Below are positions 47,035 to 59,032 of a stretch of DNA of 64,000 nt, one piece after another; position 1 is the first letter of the stretch, and every line of letters starts with the position of its first letter. Source of the stretch: Cellulomonas sp. PhB143 (GTDB taxonomy: Bacteria > Actinomycetota > Actinomycetes > Actinomycetales > Cellulomonadaceae). The translations under genes and the position numbers were made by a program. The DNA lies in the NCBI RefSeq assembly GCF_003752595.1, contig NZ_RKIJ01000009.1:62001-126000 (forward strand), in the 5' to 3' direction. Under the pieces are notes generated by a model. That model was given only the letters and a program-made list of their open reading frames with translations. It was not told where the DNA came from and did no database searches.

Positions 47035-48399
47035 ATGGCCCACGCACCGACCTCTCCGTCCGCACCGTCGTCCGCCGAGGCTCCGGGCTGGGCCGCCCCG
47101 GTCGCTCCCGGGGGCCTCGACGCGACGGTCGAGGTCCCGGGGTCGAAGTCGCTGACCAACCGGCTGCTGGTGCTCGCCGCGCTCGCCGACGGCCCCGGCG
47201 TCCTGCGGGGCGCCCTGCGCAGCCGGGACACCGACCTGATGGCGGCGGGCCTGCGCAGCCTCGGTGTCGAGGTGCGGGCCGCGGCCGACCCGAGCACGGT
47301 CGCGGTGACCCCCGGGGCGCTGCGCGGGGACGTCGACATCGACTGCGGACTCGCCGGCACCGTCATGCGGTTCCTGCCGCCGGTCGCGGCGCTCGCCGAC
47401 GGGTCCGTGCGCTTCGACGGGGACGAGGGCGCCCGGGTCCGGCCCATGGGGCCCGTGCTCGAGGGGCTGCGGGCGCTCGGCGTGCACGTCGACGACGACG
47501 GGCGGGGCACGCTGCCGTTCGTCGTCGGGGGGCGCGGCGCCGTGCGCGGCGGGTCCGTCGACGTCGACGCGTCGTCCTCGAGCCAGTTCGTCTCGGGCCT
47601 GCTGCTCGCCGCCGCCCGCTTCCAGCAGGGCATCCGGCTGCGGCACACCGGCCGGACGTTGCCGAGCCTGCCGCACATCGAGATGACCGTGGAGGTGCTG
47701 CGCGACGCCGGCGTGCAGGTCGACGACTCGCGGCCCACGATCTGGGAGGTCGCCCCCGGCCCGGTCGCGGCCCGCGACGTACGGGTCGAGCCGGACCTGT
47801 CCAACGCGGCCCCGTTCCTCGGCGCAGCACTGATCGCCGGCGGCACGGTGCGCGTGCCCGGCTGGCCCGAGCGGACCACCCAGCCCGGCGCGATGCTCCC
47901 CGACCTGCTGACCCGCATGGGTGGTGCCGCCGAGCTGCGGGACGGCGTGCTGTCGGTCACGGGCACCGGGCAGGTCCACGGCATCGACGCCGACCTGCGC
48001 GCCGCCGGCGAGCTCGCGCCCAACCTCGCCGCCCTCGCCGTGCTCGCCGACTCCCCGAGCAGGCTGCGGGGCATCGCCCACCTGCGGGGCCACGAGACCG
48101 ACCGCCTCGCGGCGCTCGCCACCGAGATCACCCGGCTCGGCGGCCGGTGCGAGCAGACCGCCGACGGGCTCGTGATCACGCCCCGCCCCCTGCGCGGCGG
48201 CCGGGTGCGCACGTACCACGACCACCGCATGGCGACGACGGCCGCGATGATCGGCCTGCGCGTCGAGGGCGTCGTGGTCGAGGACGTGGCCACCACCGCG
48301 AAGACCCTGCCGGGGTTCGAGCAGATGTGGGCGCGGATGCTCGGTCTCGAGGCAGGCCCCGACGACGGGCCCGACGGCGCACGGACCGGGACGGTCTGA
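47035..48399 (+). CDS. aroA: 3-phosphoshikimate 1-carboxyvinyltransferase (EPSP synthase)
   Basis: 454 residues, sixth step of the shikimate pathway. Motifs: [18 protein letters not shown] (phosphate and shikimate binding), [20 protein letters not shown] (PEP loop), and [16 protein letters not shown] plus [13 protein letters not shown] in the C-terminal half. Position beside rsgA and the sigR locus matches mycobacteria. ATG at 47035. Confidence 0.97.
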   Translation: MAHAPTSPSAPSSAEAPGWAAPVAPGGLDATVEVPGSKSLTNRLLVLAALADGPGVLRGALRSRDTDLMAAGLRSLGVEVRAAADPSTVAVTPGALRGDVDIDCGLAGTVMRFLPPVAALADGSVRFDGDEGARVRPMGPVLEGLRALGVHVDDDGRGTLPFVVGGRGAVRGGSVDVDASSSSQFVSGLLLAAARFQQGIRLRHTGRTLPSLPHIEMTVEVLRDAGVQVDDSRPTIWEVAPGPVAARDVRVEPDLSNAAPFLGAALIAGGTVRVPGWPERTTQPGAMLPDLLTRMGGAAELRDGVLSVTGTGQVHGIDADLRAAGELAPNLAALAVLADSPSRLRGIAHLRGHETDRLAALATEITRLGGRCEQTADGLVITPRPLRGGRVRTYHDHRMATTAAMIGLRVEGVVVEDVATTAKTLPGFEQMWARMLGLEAGPDDGPDGARTGTV

Positions 48400-49451
48400 T
48401 GGCCGCCCGGGCCGGCACCCGCGACGAGGCCGACTTCCGCGACCGGCCGGGCAAGCGGGGCTCCCGGCCGCGGACCAAGCGCCGCCCCGACCACGAGGAC
48501 GCGCAGACGGGGTTCGTCACGGGTGTCGACCGCGGCCGGTACGCCCTCCTCGTCGGGCCGGACCGGCATCCGGTGGTGGCGATGAAGGCGAGCGAGCTGC
48601 GCCGCGACCGGGTCGTGTGCGGCGACCGGGTCGACGTCGTCGGCAACGTCACCGGCGACGAGGGCACCCTGGCGCGGATCGTCCGCATCCAGGAGCGCAC
48701 GTCCGTCCTGCGGCGGACCGCGGACGACACGGACCCGTTCGAGCGGATCATCGTCGCGAACGCCGACCAGCTCGTGATCGTCACCGCGCTCGCGGAGCCC
48801 GAGCCGCGCACGCGCATGATCGACCGGTGCGTCGTCGCGGCCTACGACGCCGGCATGCGCGTGGTGCTGTGCCTGACCAAGGCGGACCTCGCCGACCCCG
48901 CGCCCCTGCGCGCGATGTACGAGCCGCTCGGCGTGGACGTCCTCGTGACGCGTCGCGACGGGTCCGGCGACGGCGTCGGGCCGCTCGACCCGGTGCGCGA
49001 GCGCCTCCACGGCGCGCTCTCGGTGCTCGTCGGCCACTCCGGGGTCGGGAAGTCGACGCTCGTCAACGCCCTCGTCCCGGACGCCCTGCGCGCGACCGGA
49101 CACGTCAACGCCGTCACGGGGCGCGGCCGCCAGACCTCGACGTCCGCCGTCGCCCTGCCGCTGCCGGACGACGGAGGATGGATCGTCGACACGCCCGGCG
49201 TACGGTCCTTCGGCCTGGCGCACGTCGAGGTCGAGCACCTGCTGGGCGCCTTCGAGGACCTCGCCGAGGTCGCCCGCGACTGCCCCCGCGGCTGCACGCA
49301 CGCCGACGGCGCCCCCGACTGCGCCCTCGACGACTGGGTGGCGGCCGGCGCCGACGTGCCCGCCGACGCCGGCCCCGCCAGCAGGGAGTTCCGGGCCGTG
49401 CGTGTCGAGTCCTTCCGCCGGGTCCTGGGGGCGCGGACCGCTACGGTGTGA
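48399..49451 (+). CDS. rsgA: Ribosome small-subunit biogenesis GTPase RsgA
   Basis: 350 residues: basic N-terminus, OB-fold, circularly permuted GTPase with LTKAD (G4), GHSGVGKSTLVNAL (G1) and DTPGVRSFGL (G3), and a C-terminal zinc knuckle CPRGCTHADGAPDC. Helps late 30S maturation. The ATG overlaps the aroA stop codon (TGATG), so the genes are coupled. Confidence 0.96.
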   Translation: MAARAGTRDEADFRDRPGKRGSRPRTKRRPDHEDAQTGFVTGVDRGRYALLVGPDRHPVVAMKASELRRDRVVCGDRVDVVGNVTGDEGTLARIVRIQERTSVLRRTADDTDPFERIIVANADQLVIVTALAEPEPRTRMIDRCVVAAYDAGMRVVLCLTKADLADPAPLRAMYEPLGVDVLVTRRDGSGDGVGPLDPVRERLHGALSVLVGHSGVGKSTLVNALVPDALRATGHVNAVTGRGRQTSTSAVALPLPDDGGWIVDTPGVRSFGLAHVEVEHLLGAFEDLAEVARDCPRGCTHADGAPDCALDDWVAAGADVPADAGPASREFRAVRVESFRRVLGARTATV

Positions 49452-49454
49452 CGC

Positions 49455-50243
49455 ATGACCAGGTACGACGACGACCTCCGGCTCGCCCACGTGATCGCCG
49501 ACCAGGTCGACTCCCACACGATGAGCCGCTTCAAGGCGCTGGACCTGAAGGTCGAGACCAAGCCCGACACGACGCCCGTCTCGGACGCCGACAAGGCCAC
49601 CGAGGAGATGATCCGCTCGACCCTGGGACGTGCGCGCACCCGCGACGCGATCCTGGGCGAGGAGTTCGGCGAGAGCGGGCACGGCTCGCGGCGCTGGGTC
49701 GTGGACCCCATCGACGGCACCAAGAACTTCGTCCGCGGGGTGCCCGTGTGGGCGACGCTGATCGGCCTGCTCGACGGCGACGAGCCTGTCGTGGGGCTCG
49801 TCTCGGCCCCCGCGCTCGGCAAGCGGTGGTGGGCGGCGAAGGGCTCCGGCGCCTGGACGGGCAAGTCGCTCGCGGCGGCGACCCGGCTGCACGTGTCGGG
49901 GGTCGGTGAGCTCGCGGACGCGTCCCTGTCCTACGCGAGCCTCGGCGGCTGGGAGGAGCACGACCAGCTCGACGCGCTCCTCCAGCTGACGCGCGACGTG
50001 TGGCGCACGCGCGCCTACGGCGACTTCTGGTCGTACATGCTCGTCGCGGAGGGCGCCGTCGACGTGGCGGTCGAGCCGGACCTCGAGCTCTACGACATGG
50101 CCGCGCTCGTGCCGATCGTCACGGAGGCAGGCGGGCGCTTCACGTCCCTCGACGGGAGCGACGGACCGTTCGGCGGCAACGCGCTCGCCACCAACGGGCT
50201 GCTGCACGACGACGTCCTGGGGCGGCTCGGCCGCTCGGGCTGA
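49455..50243 (+). CDS. hisN: Histidinol-phosphatase, inositol-monophosphatase family
   Basis: 262 residues with metal-binding motifs GEEFGES, VVDPIDGTKNFVRG and, near the C-terminus, VEPDLELYDMAALVPIVTEAGG. In actinobacteria this gene beside rsgA is the HisN type that completes histidine synthesis; the broader family includes inositol-phosphate phosphatases, so substrate assignment rests on context. Starts three bases after rsgA. Confidence 0.88.
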   Translation: MTRYDDDLRLAHVIADQVDSHTMSRFKALDLKVETKPDTTPVSDADKATEEMIRSTLGRARTRDAILGEEFGESGHGSRRWVVDPIDGTKNFVRGVPVWATLIGLLDGDEPVVGLVSAPALGKRWWAAKGSGAWTGKSLAAATRLHVSGVGELADASLSYASLGGWEEHDQLDALLQLTRDVWRTRAYGDFWSYMLVAEGAVDVAVEPDLELYDMAALVPIVTEAGGRFTSLDGSDGPFGGNALATNGLLHDDVLGRLGRSG

Positions 50244-50250
50244 GACTCCT

Positions 50251-50280
50251 GCCGGGCCGGGCCGGGCCGGGCCGGTCCGG
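50251..50280. repeat. GCCGG pentamer repeat
   Basis: Five perfect GCCGG units (50251-50275) followed by one variant TCCGG, in the short gap between the converging hisN and DUF6912 genes. Confidence 0.9.
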
Positions 50281-50328
50281 GCGCCGGTCGGGGCGCAGGA
50301 CGCGCGGGTGCGGGTGGGGCTGCGCGGC

Positions 50329-50868
50329 TCAGCGCGGGATCGCCGCGACCTCGGTCCAGTCGTACCAGAGCAGGTCGCGGTCCGTGACGCGGTCGATCGC
50401 GGCGTCCAGCGCCGCGTCGTCCTGCTCGTCGACCGCCGCCAGGACCGCCCTCACGTCCTGGGCGGCCACCGGTTCGTCGACATGGACGCAGACGATCGCG
50501 ACGCCCGCGACCGAGGTGGTGACCCGGACGGCGCTCGGCGCGGGAGCGTCGGCGTCGCCCTGGTCTCCGGCGGCGTCGGGGACGCCCGCCGGGCTGCTCT
50601 GCTCGACCGCGGCGTCGGGGACCTCGAGAGTCACGACGGCCCGCAGCGGCGGGACGTCAAGCCGCCCGGCCACGAGCGCGAGCGAGTCGTCGGCGGCCTC
50701 GAGCGCGGCGGCGTACTCGAGGCCCTCCTCGTCCTCCTCCGGGTAGGCGTCCCGCAGGGCGGTGGTCACCGCGTGCGCCGCACGGGGCGCGACGTCCCAC
50801 CGCGCGGCGCGCTGGTCCACCGTCGCGGCGTCGAGCTCGTCGAGGGTCACGGGCACGTAGATGCGCAT
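50329..50868 (-). CDS. DUF6912 family protein
   Basis: 179 residues, starting MRIYVPVTLDELDA, acidic and Ala/Asp-rich, with DLLWYDWTEVAAIPR at the end. I recognise it as the conserved actinobacterial family named DUF6912; no catalytic motif or membrane segment is visible. It follows the CpaE/Ssd-like ATPase gene by four bases and is probably its operon partner. Function unknown. Confidence 0.72.
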   Translation of the reverse strand: MRIYVPVTLDELDAATVDQRAARWDVAPRAAHAVTTALRDAYPEEDEEGLEYAAALEAADDSLALVAGRLDVPPLRAVVTLEVPDAAVEQSSPAGVPDAAGDQGDADAPAPSAVRVTTSVAGVAIVCVHVDEPVAAQDVRAVLAAVDEQDDAALDAAIDRVTDRDLLWYDWTEVAAIPR

Positions 50869-50872
50869 GCGC

Positions 50873-52348
50873 TCAGTGTGCCCCGCCGACCAGCGCGCCC
50901 GCCGCAGGCGCACTGGTCGCCGGGCCGCTCTGCCCCGTCCGGCGGGGCGCCGAGCCCGCCGTCCGCTCCTGCACCCGCGCCGCCAGGCCGACGATCTCCC
51001 GGCGCAGCGTCGACTCCGGTGCGACCTCGTGCAGTGCACGACCCTCGAGGACTGCCCGGTCGCACGCGCGCCTGTCGTCCGCGAGGAGCACCGGGTCCCG
51101 CAGCGCCGCGAACCGGGACAGCACGTCCCGGACCGCGGCCCGGGGTCCCGGGCCGGCGGACCCGGCGCGGACGCGGTTGGCGACGACGACGCGCCGGGCG
51201 CGCGCGCCCGGCCCGAGCAGGTCGTCGAGGTCCTCCAGGGCGCGGACCAGGCGCTGGACGCCGACCGGGTCCGCGGCGCCGACCACCACGATCACGTCCG
51301 CGGCGGCCAGGGCGCTCAGCGTCGCCCCGTTGCGCTGGGGCGCCGCGGTGTCGTAGCTGAGCGCCTCGTCCTGCTCCACGCCGAACCCGCAGTCCACCAC
51401 GACGTGGTCGGCCAGCCCCCGGGCCGTCACCCAGACCTGGTCGAGCGCGGTCGCCGACACCTCGGGCCAGCGCGCCGCGCGCGCGATCCCCGTGAGCACC
51501 CGCAGGCGCGGAGCGACGAACGGGCTGAGCGCCGCCAGGCCGCGCGCGTCGAGCGCGCCCCGCCCGGCGCTGCGCGTGGCCGCGACGAGGCCCGGGGACT
51601 CGTCGAGCATCCCGAGGTGCTGGGCGACCGCACCGCCGTACGTGTCGACATCCACCAGCAGGACCTCGTGCTCGGCGCCGGAGATCTCGTCGGGCGGCAC
51701 GTCGATCGCAGAGGTCTCGGCGCGCGCCCGGCCAGGCCGGAGCCGGCGCCTGGCGCGCCGCTGGCGGGAAGGACCCAGCGCGAGCTCCGCGGCGAGGTTC
51801 ACCGCGACGGTCGTGCGCCCCGGGGCGCCCGTGGGCCCCCACACCGCCACGACGCGCCCCGGCCGGCGCGCGGCCACTGGTCCGGCCCCGTGGGGGGCAG
51901 GCTCGGCGCCGGGGCCGTCCGGGCCATGCCGGGCGTCGGGCTCGTCCTGGGTCCGCCCGCCGCCGCGCCGGTCGACGCCCGCGACGAGCTCGGAGACGAG
52001 ATCGTCGATGCTCACGTCCCGCGCGAGCACCACGAGCCCGAGGGCGTGCGCACGGCGGGCGTCGTGCTCGGAACCGCCGAGCGCGAGCGTCCGGACCCCG
52101 AGCGCGGTGAGGTCCGCGACGAGGTCGCCGTCCAGCCCGTCGAGGTCTGCCGCGACCAGCGCGACGGTTCCGGCCCCGGCTGCCGCGGCCGCCCGCAGCT
52201 CGCGCACGTCGGCACAGCGACGCGTCACCGACACCTGCCCGTCCCGCGCGGCGAGAGCCTCGACGGTCCGCGCCTCGGCAGGGCCCCGCAGGGCGCACAG
52301 CACCGTCGTCGCGGACGCGCCCGACGAGCGCGCCGCCCCGAGGCTCAT
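50873..52348 (-). CDS. CpaE/Ssd-like MinD-type ATPase with altered P-loop
   Basis: 491 residues: receiver-like N-terminal domain without clear phospho-acceptor (about 1-125), linker, then a MinD/ParA-type domain. The P-loop reads GPTGAPGRTT (171-180): arginine R178 replaces the catalytic lysine, and the deviant-Walker first lysine is absent. LLVDVDTYGG (230-239) and HVVVDCGFG (315-323) match switch and Walker B regions of CpaE proteins. An Arg-rich insertion (about 192-228) separates P-loop and switch. Such proteins place pili or septa; no pilus gene is here. The ATG overlaps the SAF gene stop as ATGA. Confidence 0.78.
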   Translation of the reverse strand: MSLGAARSSGASATTVLCALRGPAEARTVEALAARDGQVSVTRRCADVRELRAAAAAGAGTVALVAADLDGLDGDLVADLTALGVRTLALGGSEHDARRAHALGLVVLARDVSIDDLVSELVAGVDRRGGGRTQDEPDARHGPDGPGAEPAPHGAGPVAARRPGRVVAVWGPTGAPGRTTVAVNLAAELALGPSRQRRARRRLRPGRARAETSAIDVPPDEISGAEHEVLLVDVDTYGGAVAQHLGMLDESPGLVAATRSAGRGALDARGLAALSPFVAPRLRVLTGIARAARWPEVSATALDQVWVTARGLADHVVVDCGFGVEQDEALSYDTAAPQRNGATLSALAAADVIVVVGAADPVGVQRLVRALEDLDDLLGPGARARRVVVANRVRAGSAGPGPRAAVRDVLSRFAALRDPVLLADDRRACDRAVLEGRALHEVAPESTLRREIVGLAARVQERTAGSAPRRTGQSGPATSAPAAGALVGGAH

Positions 52349-53091
52349 CGCCCCTCCGCGGCGGGGAGCACGGCGACCTGCCCGTCCGACGAGAGTGCGG
52401 CCAGGACCACCGGCAGGTCCGCCTCCTCGACCAGGACGTGCACGGTCGCGCCACCGCCGACGACGAACGTCCCGGACTCCGCGTCGACGTCGTCCACGAC
52501 CGCCGCGTGCACGATCCGTCGAGGGCTGCTGCCGTCGGCCGCCGCGCCGTCGGCCGCCGCGCCGTCGGCCGCCTCGTCGCCGTCGTCGGCCACCAGGTCC
52601 CCGCTCAGCGCTGCAGCGGCCGGGCCGGCACCCGCGCCGCTCTTCGTCTCCGGGACGAACCACACGTCGACCGCGGACCCCGCGGAGACCCGGTCGGACA
52701 GGCTCGCCTCGACCTGGAACGCCACCGGGCTGACCTTCACGTCGTCGTCGCCGCCGAGCGCACCCTGCGGGACGAGCTCCCCCTCGCCCACGGTCCGCAC
52801 CGCCACCGCCGAGGCGGGCAGGTGCTCGGGCGAGGCGTAACGGTCCTCCTCGCCGGGGCCGAGCCGGACGTCGACGACGCGCAGCGACCCCGGCGCGACC
52901 GGGTCGCCGGCCGTCAGGGTCGTCGCCGCGGCGTAGACGGGCACCGTCCGCCCCGCCGACGACACGGCCCAGGACCCGAGCAGCACCGACACCGCCACGA
53001 GCAGCACCCCGACGAGCAGGCGCGGGTCCCGCCAGCCGGGCCGTCGCAGGCGTGCGGCCGTCGCCCCGGGCAGGTCGTCCATCGTGGTCAT
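52345..53091 (-). CDS. SAF-domain, CpaB/RcpC-like membrane protein
   Basis: 248 residues: short cytoplasmic N-terminus, one membrane segment (LLVGVLLVAVSVLLGSWAVS, about 24-43), an SAF domain (about 48-115, YAAATTLTAGDPVAPGSLRV) and a C-terminal domain interrupted by an Ala/Asp repeat (AADGAAADGAAADG) from three 15-base DNA repeats. CpaB proteins sit at the base of Flp pili; SAF domains also occur in sugar-binding and antifreeze proteins. The ATG at 53091 has GAGGAGTGCG. Translationally coupled to the ATPase. Confidence 0.8.
   Translation of the reverse strand: MTTMDDLPGATAARLRRPGWRDPRLLVGVLLVAVSVLLGSWAVSSAGRTVPVYAAATTLTAGDPVAPGSLRVVDVRLGPGEEDRYASPEHLPASAVAVRTVGEGELVPQGALGGDDDVKVSPVAFQVEASLSDRVSAGSAVDVWFVPETKSGAGAGPAAAALSGDLVADDGDEAADGAAADGAAADGSSPRRIVHAAVVDDVDAESGTFVVGGGATVHVLVEEADLPVVLAALSSDGQVAVLPAAEGR
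52531..52575. repeat. 15-base tandem repeat inside the SAF-domain gene
   Basis: Three units of GCCGTCGGCCGCCGC (the third ends CCTC), encoding Ala-Ala-Asp-Gly-Ala steps; in-frame expansion or loss would only lengthen or shorten a linker. Confidence 0.85.
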
Positions 53092-53222
53092 CGCACTCCT
53101 CGGCGCCGTCCCCCTGGTGCCACGGCACCCCGTCGGGAACCCATCATGGACCGATCCGCGGACCCGTGGGGACGCCTGTGGACGACCTGTCCGCGCCCGG
53201 GCCACCGTGTCAGAATTGGGAC

Positions 53223-53441
53223 ATGTCGCAACGCTTCCTGACCCTCGCGGACGTGACCGAGGAGCTCAACATCTCGGCCGGCGCGGCGTACCAGCTCGTA
53301 CGCTCCGGGGAGCTGCCCGCCATCCAGGTCGGGGGGCGCGGGCAGTGGCGGGTCGAGGCGAGCGCCCTGGAGACCTACATCCAGCACCTCTACGAGCAGA
53401 CGCGCCGGCGGATCGAGGACGGCGAGCTGCACGAGTCCTGA
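53223..53441 (+). CDS. BldC-like helix-turn-helix DNA-binding protein
   Basis: 72 residues, essentially one MerR-like winged helix: FLTLADVTEELNISAGAAYQ and LPAIQVGGRGQWRVEASALE, followed by a helix ending HLYEQTRRRIEDG. Size and sequence match BldC-type/excisionase-family regulators, which in Streptomyces time development. ATG 53223. Divergent from the SAF gene with about 130 bases between; it may control that pair. Confidence 0.85.
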   Translation: MSQRFLTLADVTEELNISAGAAYQLVRSGELPAIQVGGRGQWRVEASALETYIQHLYEQTRRRIEDGELHES

Positions 53442-53468
53442 CGCCGCGCTCAGTGGGCGCGCGAGACC

Positions 53469-54053
53469 TCAGCCTCCGGGCACCGTCTCGTTGACGCAGA
53501 CGAGCGAGGAGAACGCGACGCTCGCGCGCGAGCCGGTGGGGCGCACGCCGTCGAGCCCGACCTGCTCCACGTCGAGGTGGTCGCGCCCGACGCGCGCCAC
53601 CCGTCCGCGCAGCACCGCTGCGCCCGTGCGGACCTCGACGGCCTGACGGTCGCGCATGACGCCGCGCAGCACCGCCGCCAGGCTCGCGCCGGGGCGAGCG
53701 GGGACGTCGACGGCGGCCGGACCGAGCCCCTCGACGACCGCCACGGCAGCCAGCGGCAGCAGATGACCGCGGCCGGCCACGTCGAGGACCACCCAGTCGT
53801 GCGCCACCGCCGCGACGACTCCCGACACCCGCAGGTCGCTCCCGGCCCAGGCCTCGGCGCCCGCGCCACCGCGGTCACCGCCGCCGCACGCCCGGACGCT
53901 CACCGCGCTCCCCCGGGCGCCGGCGAGCCGCGCCGCAAGGGTGACCGTGGCCTGCTCCGCGCGGGTGAGATCCCCGACCAGAGCCCGGTCGTCGGCGGCG
54001 AGCTCGGCATCGAGCTGGGCGGACAGGTCGTCCACGAGGCGGTCCCAACGCAT
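53469..54053 (-). CDS. Conserved hypothetical protein
   Basis: 194 residues. A helical start (WDRLVDDLSAQLDAELAADD) precedes short hydrophobic beta strands with glycines (VSGVVAAVAHDWVVLDVAGR, HLLPLAAVAVVEGLG, VRTGAAVLRGRVARVGRDHL), suggesting two small beta-barrels perhaps of SH3/Sm type. No membrane segment or catalytic motif. The ATG at 54053 is chosen because the longer frame lacks coding character. Divergent from the LysM gene. Confidence 0.65.
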   Translation of the reverse strand: MRWDRLVDDLSAQLDAELAADDRALVGDLTRAEQATVTLAARLAGARGSAVSVRACGGGDRGGAGAEAWAGSDLRVSGVVAAVAHDWVVLDVAGRGHLLPLAAVAVVEGLGPAAVDVPARPGASLAAVLRGVMRDRQAVEVRTGAAVLRGRVARVGRDHLDVEQVGLDGVRPTGSRASVAFSSLVCVNETVPGG

Positions 54054-54203
54054 CCTCGGACCGTACGCCCGCGTCCCCCGGTCCCTCGCGTCGTCCACAC
54101 CCTGGACGCCACCTGGACAAGCGACGCCGTGTCCGCTTAGATCACCATCACCAAAGAACACCAAACGGCATCAAACACAGTCAGCAAGATCGCAGGGGGC
54201 GAA

Positions 54204-55025
54204 ATGACTGAGTTCGACCATTCCAGCGACCCACAAGGGTCGTACCACCCGTCGGATCCCGGGCGCCGACAGCCCGGCGGAGGGCGGTTCCTCGCCGTCG
54301 CCGGGCTCGCCGCCGGGAGCGCGGGCGTCGGCGCACTCTTCGTCCTGCGCGGCGTCGCCGTCCTGAGCGGACCCGCCCCGCGCGTCCAGGACCTCGTCGA
54401 GCTCGCCGTCCTGGCGGCGGGCACGCTCACAGCGGTCTGGCTGCTCGGCTCCTGCCTGGTCGCCGCGAGCTGTCTCGCCGCGAGCGCCGCCGGCCGACGC
54501 TGGGTCGCCGGCGAGCGGCTCGTCGCCCGCCACGGGCCCGCGCTCGTGCGCCGCGCGGCCCGCCTCTCGCTGACGGTGGGGGTCGGCGCCGGCCTCAGCC
54601 TCACGGCCCCCGCGGCCTTCGCGTCCGCGGGTCCCGCCCCGGTCCCGCGGGCCGACGACGCGGCGTCGCCTCCCGGCGTGTCCGTCGTCGAGCTCGGCTG
54701 GCTCCCGACCTCCTCCACCGGGTCCTCGGACCACGGGCCGCCCGGGGGCGGGGGCGCGCGCCGACCCCCGGCCTCCGCACCGGGCGTGCCGGCAGGCCCG
54801 GCCGCCACGCCGCCCGCCGCCGCCGAGGCGCCCCGGGCGACGGACGACGTCGTCGTCCGCCCGGGCGACACGCTCTGGTCGATCGCCGCCGACGCGCTCC
54901 CGGTGGACGCGACGCCGTCCGACGTCGCCGCCGCAACCCGGGGCTGGTACGCCCGCAACGTCGACGTCGTCGGCGACGACCCCGACCTCATCCTCCCGGG
55001 GCAGCACCTCTCGCCTCCCGCCTGA
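54204..55025 (+). CDS. LysM-domain membrane protein
   Basis: 273 residues. Two to three hydrophobic segments (FLAVAGLAAGSAGVGALFVL; LVELAVLAAGTLTAVWLLGS; AARLSLTVGVGAGLSLTAPA), then an extracytoplasmic Pro/Gly-rich linker and a C-terminal LysM (about 213-272; VVRPGDTLWSIAADAL, ARNVDVVGDDPDLILPGQ). LysM binds peptidoglycan, so the protein can tie membrane to wall. Its promoter region is relatively A+T-rich for this genome (around 54140-54180). Followed by an Rv3235-family gene. Confidence 0.85.
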   Translation: MTEFDHSSDPQGSYHPSDPGRRQPGGGRFLAVAGLAAGSAGVGALFVLRGVAVLSGPAPRVQDLVELAVLAAGTLTAVWLLGSCLVAASCLAASAAGRRWVAGERLVARHGPALVRRAARLSLTVGVGAGLSLTAPAAFASAGPAPVPRADDAASPPGVSVVELGWLPTSSTGSSDHGPPGGGGARRPPASAPGVPAGPAATPPAAAEAPRATDDVVVRPGDTLWSIAADALPVDATPSDVAAATRGWYARNVDVVGDDPDLILPGQHLSPPA

Positions 55026-55107
55026 CCCGCAGCCTGATCCCCGGACCGCCCGGCACGCCCGCGCACGTCCCGCAGACAGACAGACAGTGCCGCAAAGGAG
55101 CAGCAAC

Positions 55108-55740
55108 ATGACCGTCACGACCGAGCACCCCCGCACCACGCCCGCCTCGCCCGCCGAGCGCAGCCTGCGCGCCTTCGTCGACCCGCCCAAGGACGCGCGC
55201 CGCGCGCCCTCCCCCGGTGCGGCGCCGCGAGACCCGGACGTCGCGCCGACACCCGTCCCCGTGCCGGTCCCGTCGTCCGACGGCGCCGCACGCCACCTGC
55301 GCAGCGCACCCCTCGGCCGACCCCCGGCACTCGACGCGACCCACCTGCGGCGCGCCCCGCGCACCGCGGCGCCGGGACGAGAGGCCGGCCCGGTGCGGCC
55401 GGGGAGCCCGCTCACCGACCCGACCGCGACCTGCTGCGCCGTCGCGCGCACCGCGCTGGAGGTGCTGCGGGGGGAACGCCCGGTGGCACAGCTCGCCCGG
55501 TGGCTCGCGCCCGACGTGCACGAGGCCCTCGCGCGCCGCGCACGGCTGCTGCTGGCGGCCGCCGTACCGAGCGCGGCCCACGACCCGATCACGGTCCGCC
55601 GGGCCCGCACGGTCCGTCTCGGTCCGTCGTCGGCCGAGGCGAGCGTCGCGCTCGAGTGCGGCGGGCGCGTGCGGGCGGTCGCGGTGCGCGTGGAGGACCA
55701 CCGCGGGTCCTGGCGCGTCACCGCGCTCGAGATCGGCTGA
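55108..55740 (+). CDS. Rv3235-family protein
   Basis: 210 residues: proline/arginine-rich disordered N-terminus of about 110 residues, then a compact C-terminal domain (CCAVARTALEVLRGERPVAQ, LARWLAPDVHEALARRARLL, RVEDHRGSWRVTALEIG) matching the actinobacterial Rv3235 family located beside secA. Function unknown. The ATG at 55108 has AAAGGAGC upstream. Confidence 0.78.
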   Translation: MTVTTEHPRTTPASPAERSLRAFVDPPKDARRAPSPGAAPRDPDVAPTPVPVPVPSSDGAARHLRSAPLGRPPALDATHLRRAPRTAAPGREAGPVRPGSPLTDPTATCCAVARTALEVLRGERPVAQLARWLAPDVHEALARRARLLLAAAVPSAAHDPITVRRARTVRLGPSSAEASVALECGGRVRAVAVRVEDHRGSWRVTALEIG

Positions 55741-55792
55741 GCGCGAGCGGCTGGCGACGGCACGCCGACGGGCGTCACGCGCCCCACGAACG

Positions 55793-55833
55793 ACGGACGG
55801 CCCGGCGCCGCAGGGGGTCGCCGGGCCGTCCGT
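55793..55833. terminator. Bidirectional terminator between Rv3235-family gene and secA
   Basis: ACGGACGGCCCGGCG (55793-55807) and CGCCGGGCCGTCCGT (55819-55833) pair perfectly over 15 bases with an 11-base loop, between two converging genes. Confidence 0.75.
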
Positions 55834-55850
55834 GGACGACAGTCCGTTCC

Positions 55851-58925
<3,075 letters not shown>

Positions 58926-59032
58926 GCAGATCTCCCGTGTCGTTCGCGTCCACGGCCGGTCGGCAGCGCGGCGGGTGCGCGCCGCGCCCAGGGGTCGCCG
59001 ACGTCACACCACGGACCATCGTAGGGCCGTTG

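Noticed and set aside
50873-53091. Complete Flp (Tad) pilus locus
   Set aside because: Only CpaB-like and CpaE-like proteins are present; no secretion ATPase, inner-membrane TadB/C, prepilin or prepilin peptidase is in the window.
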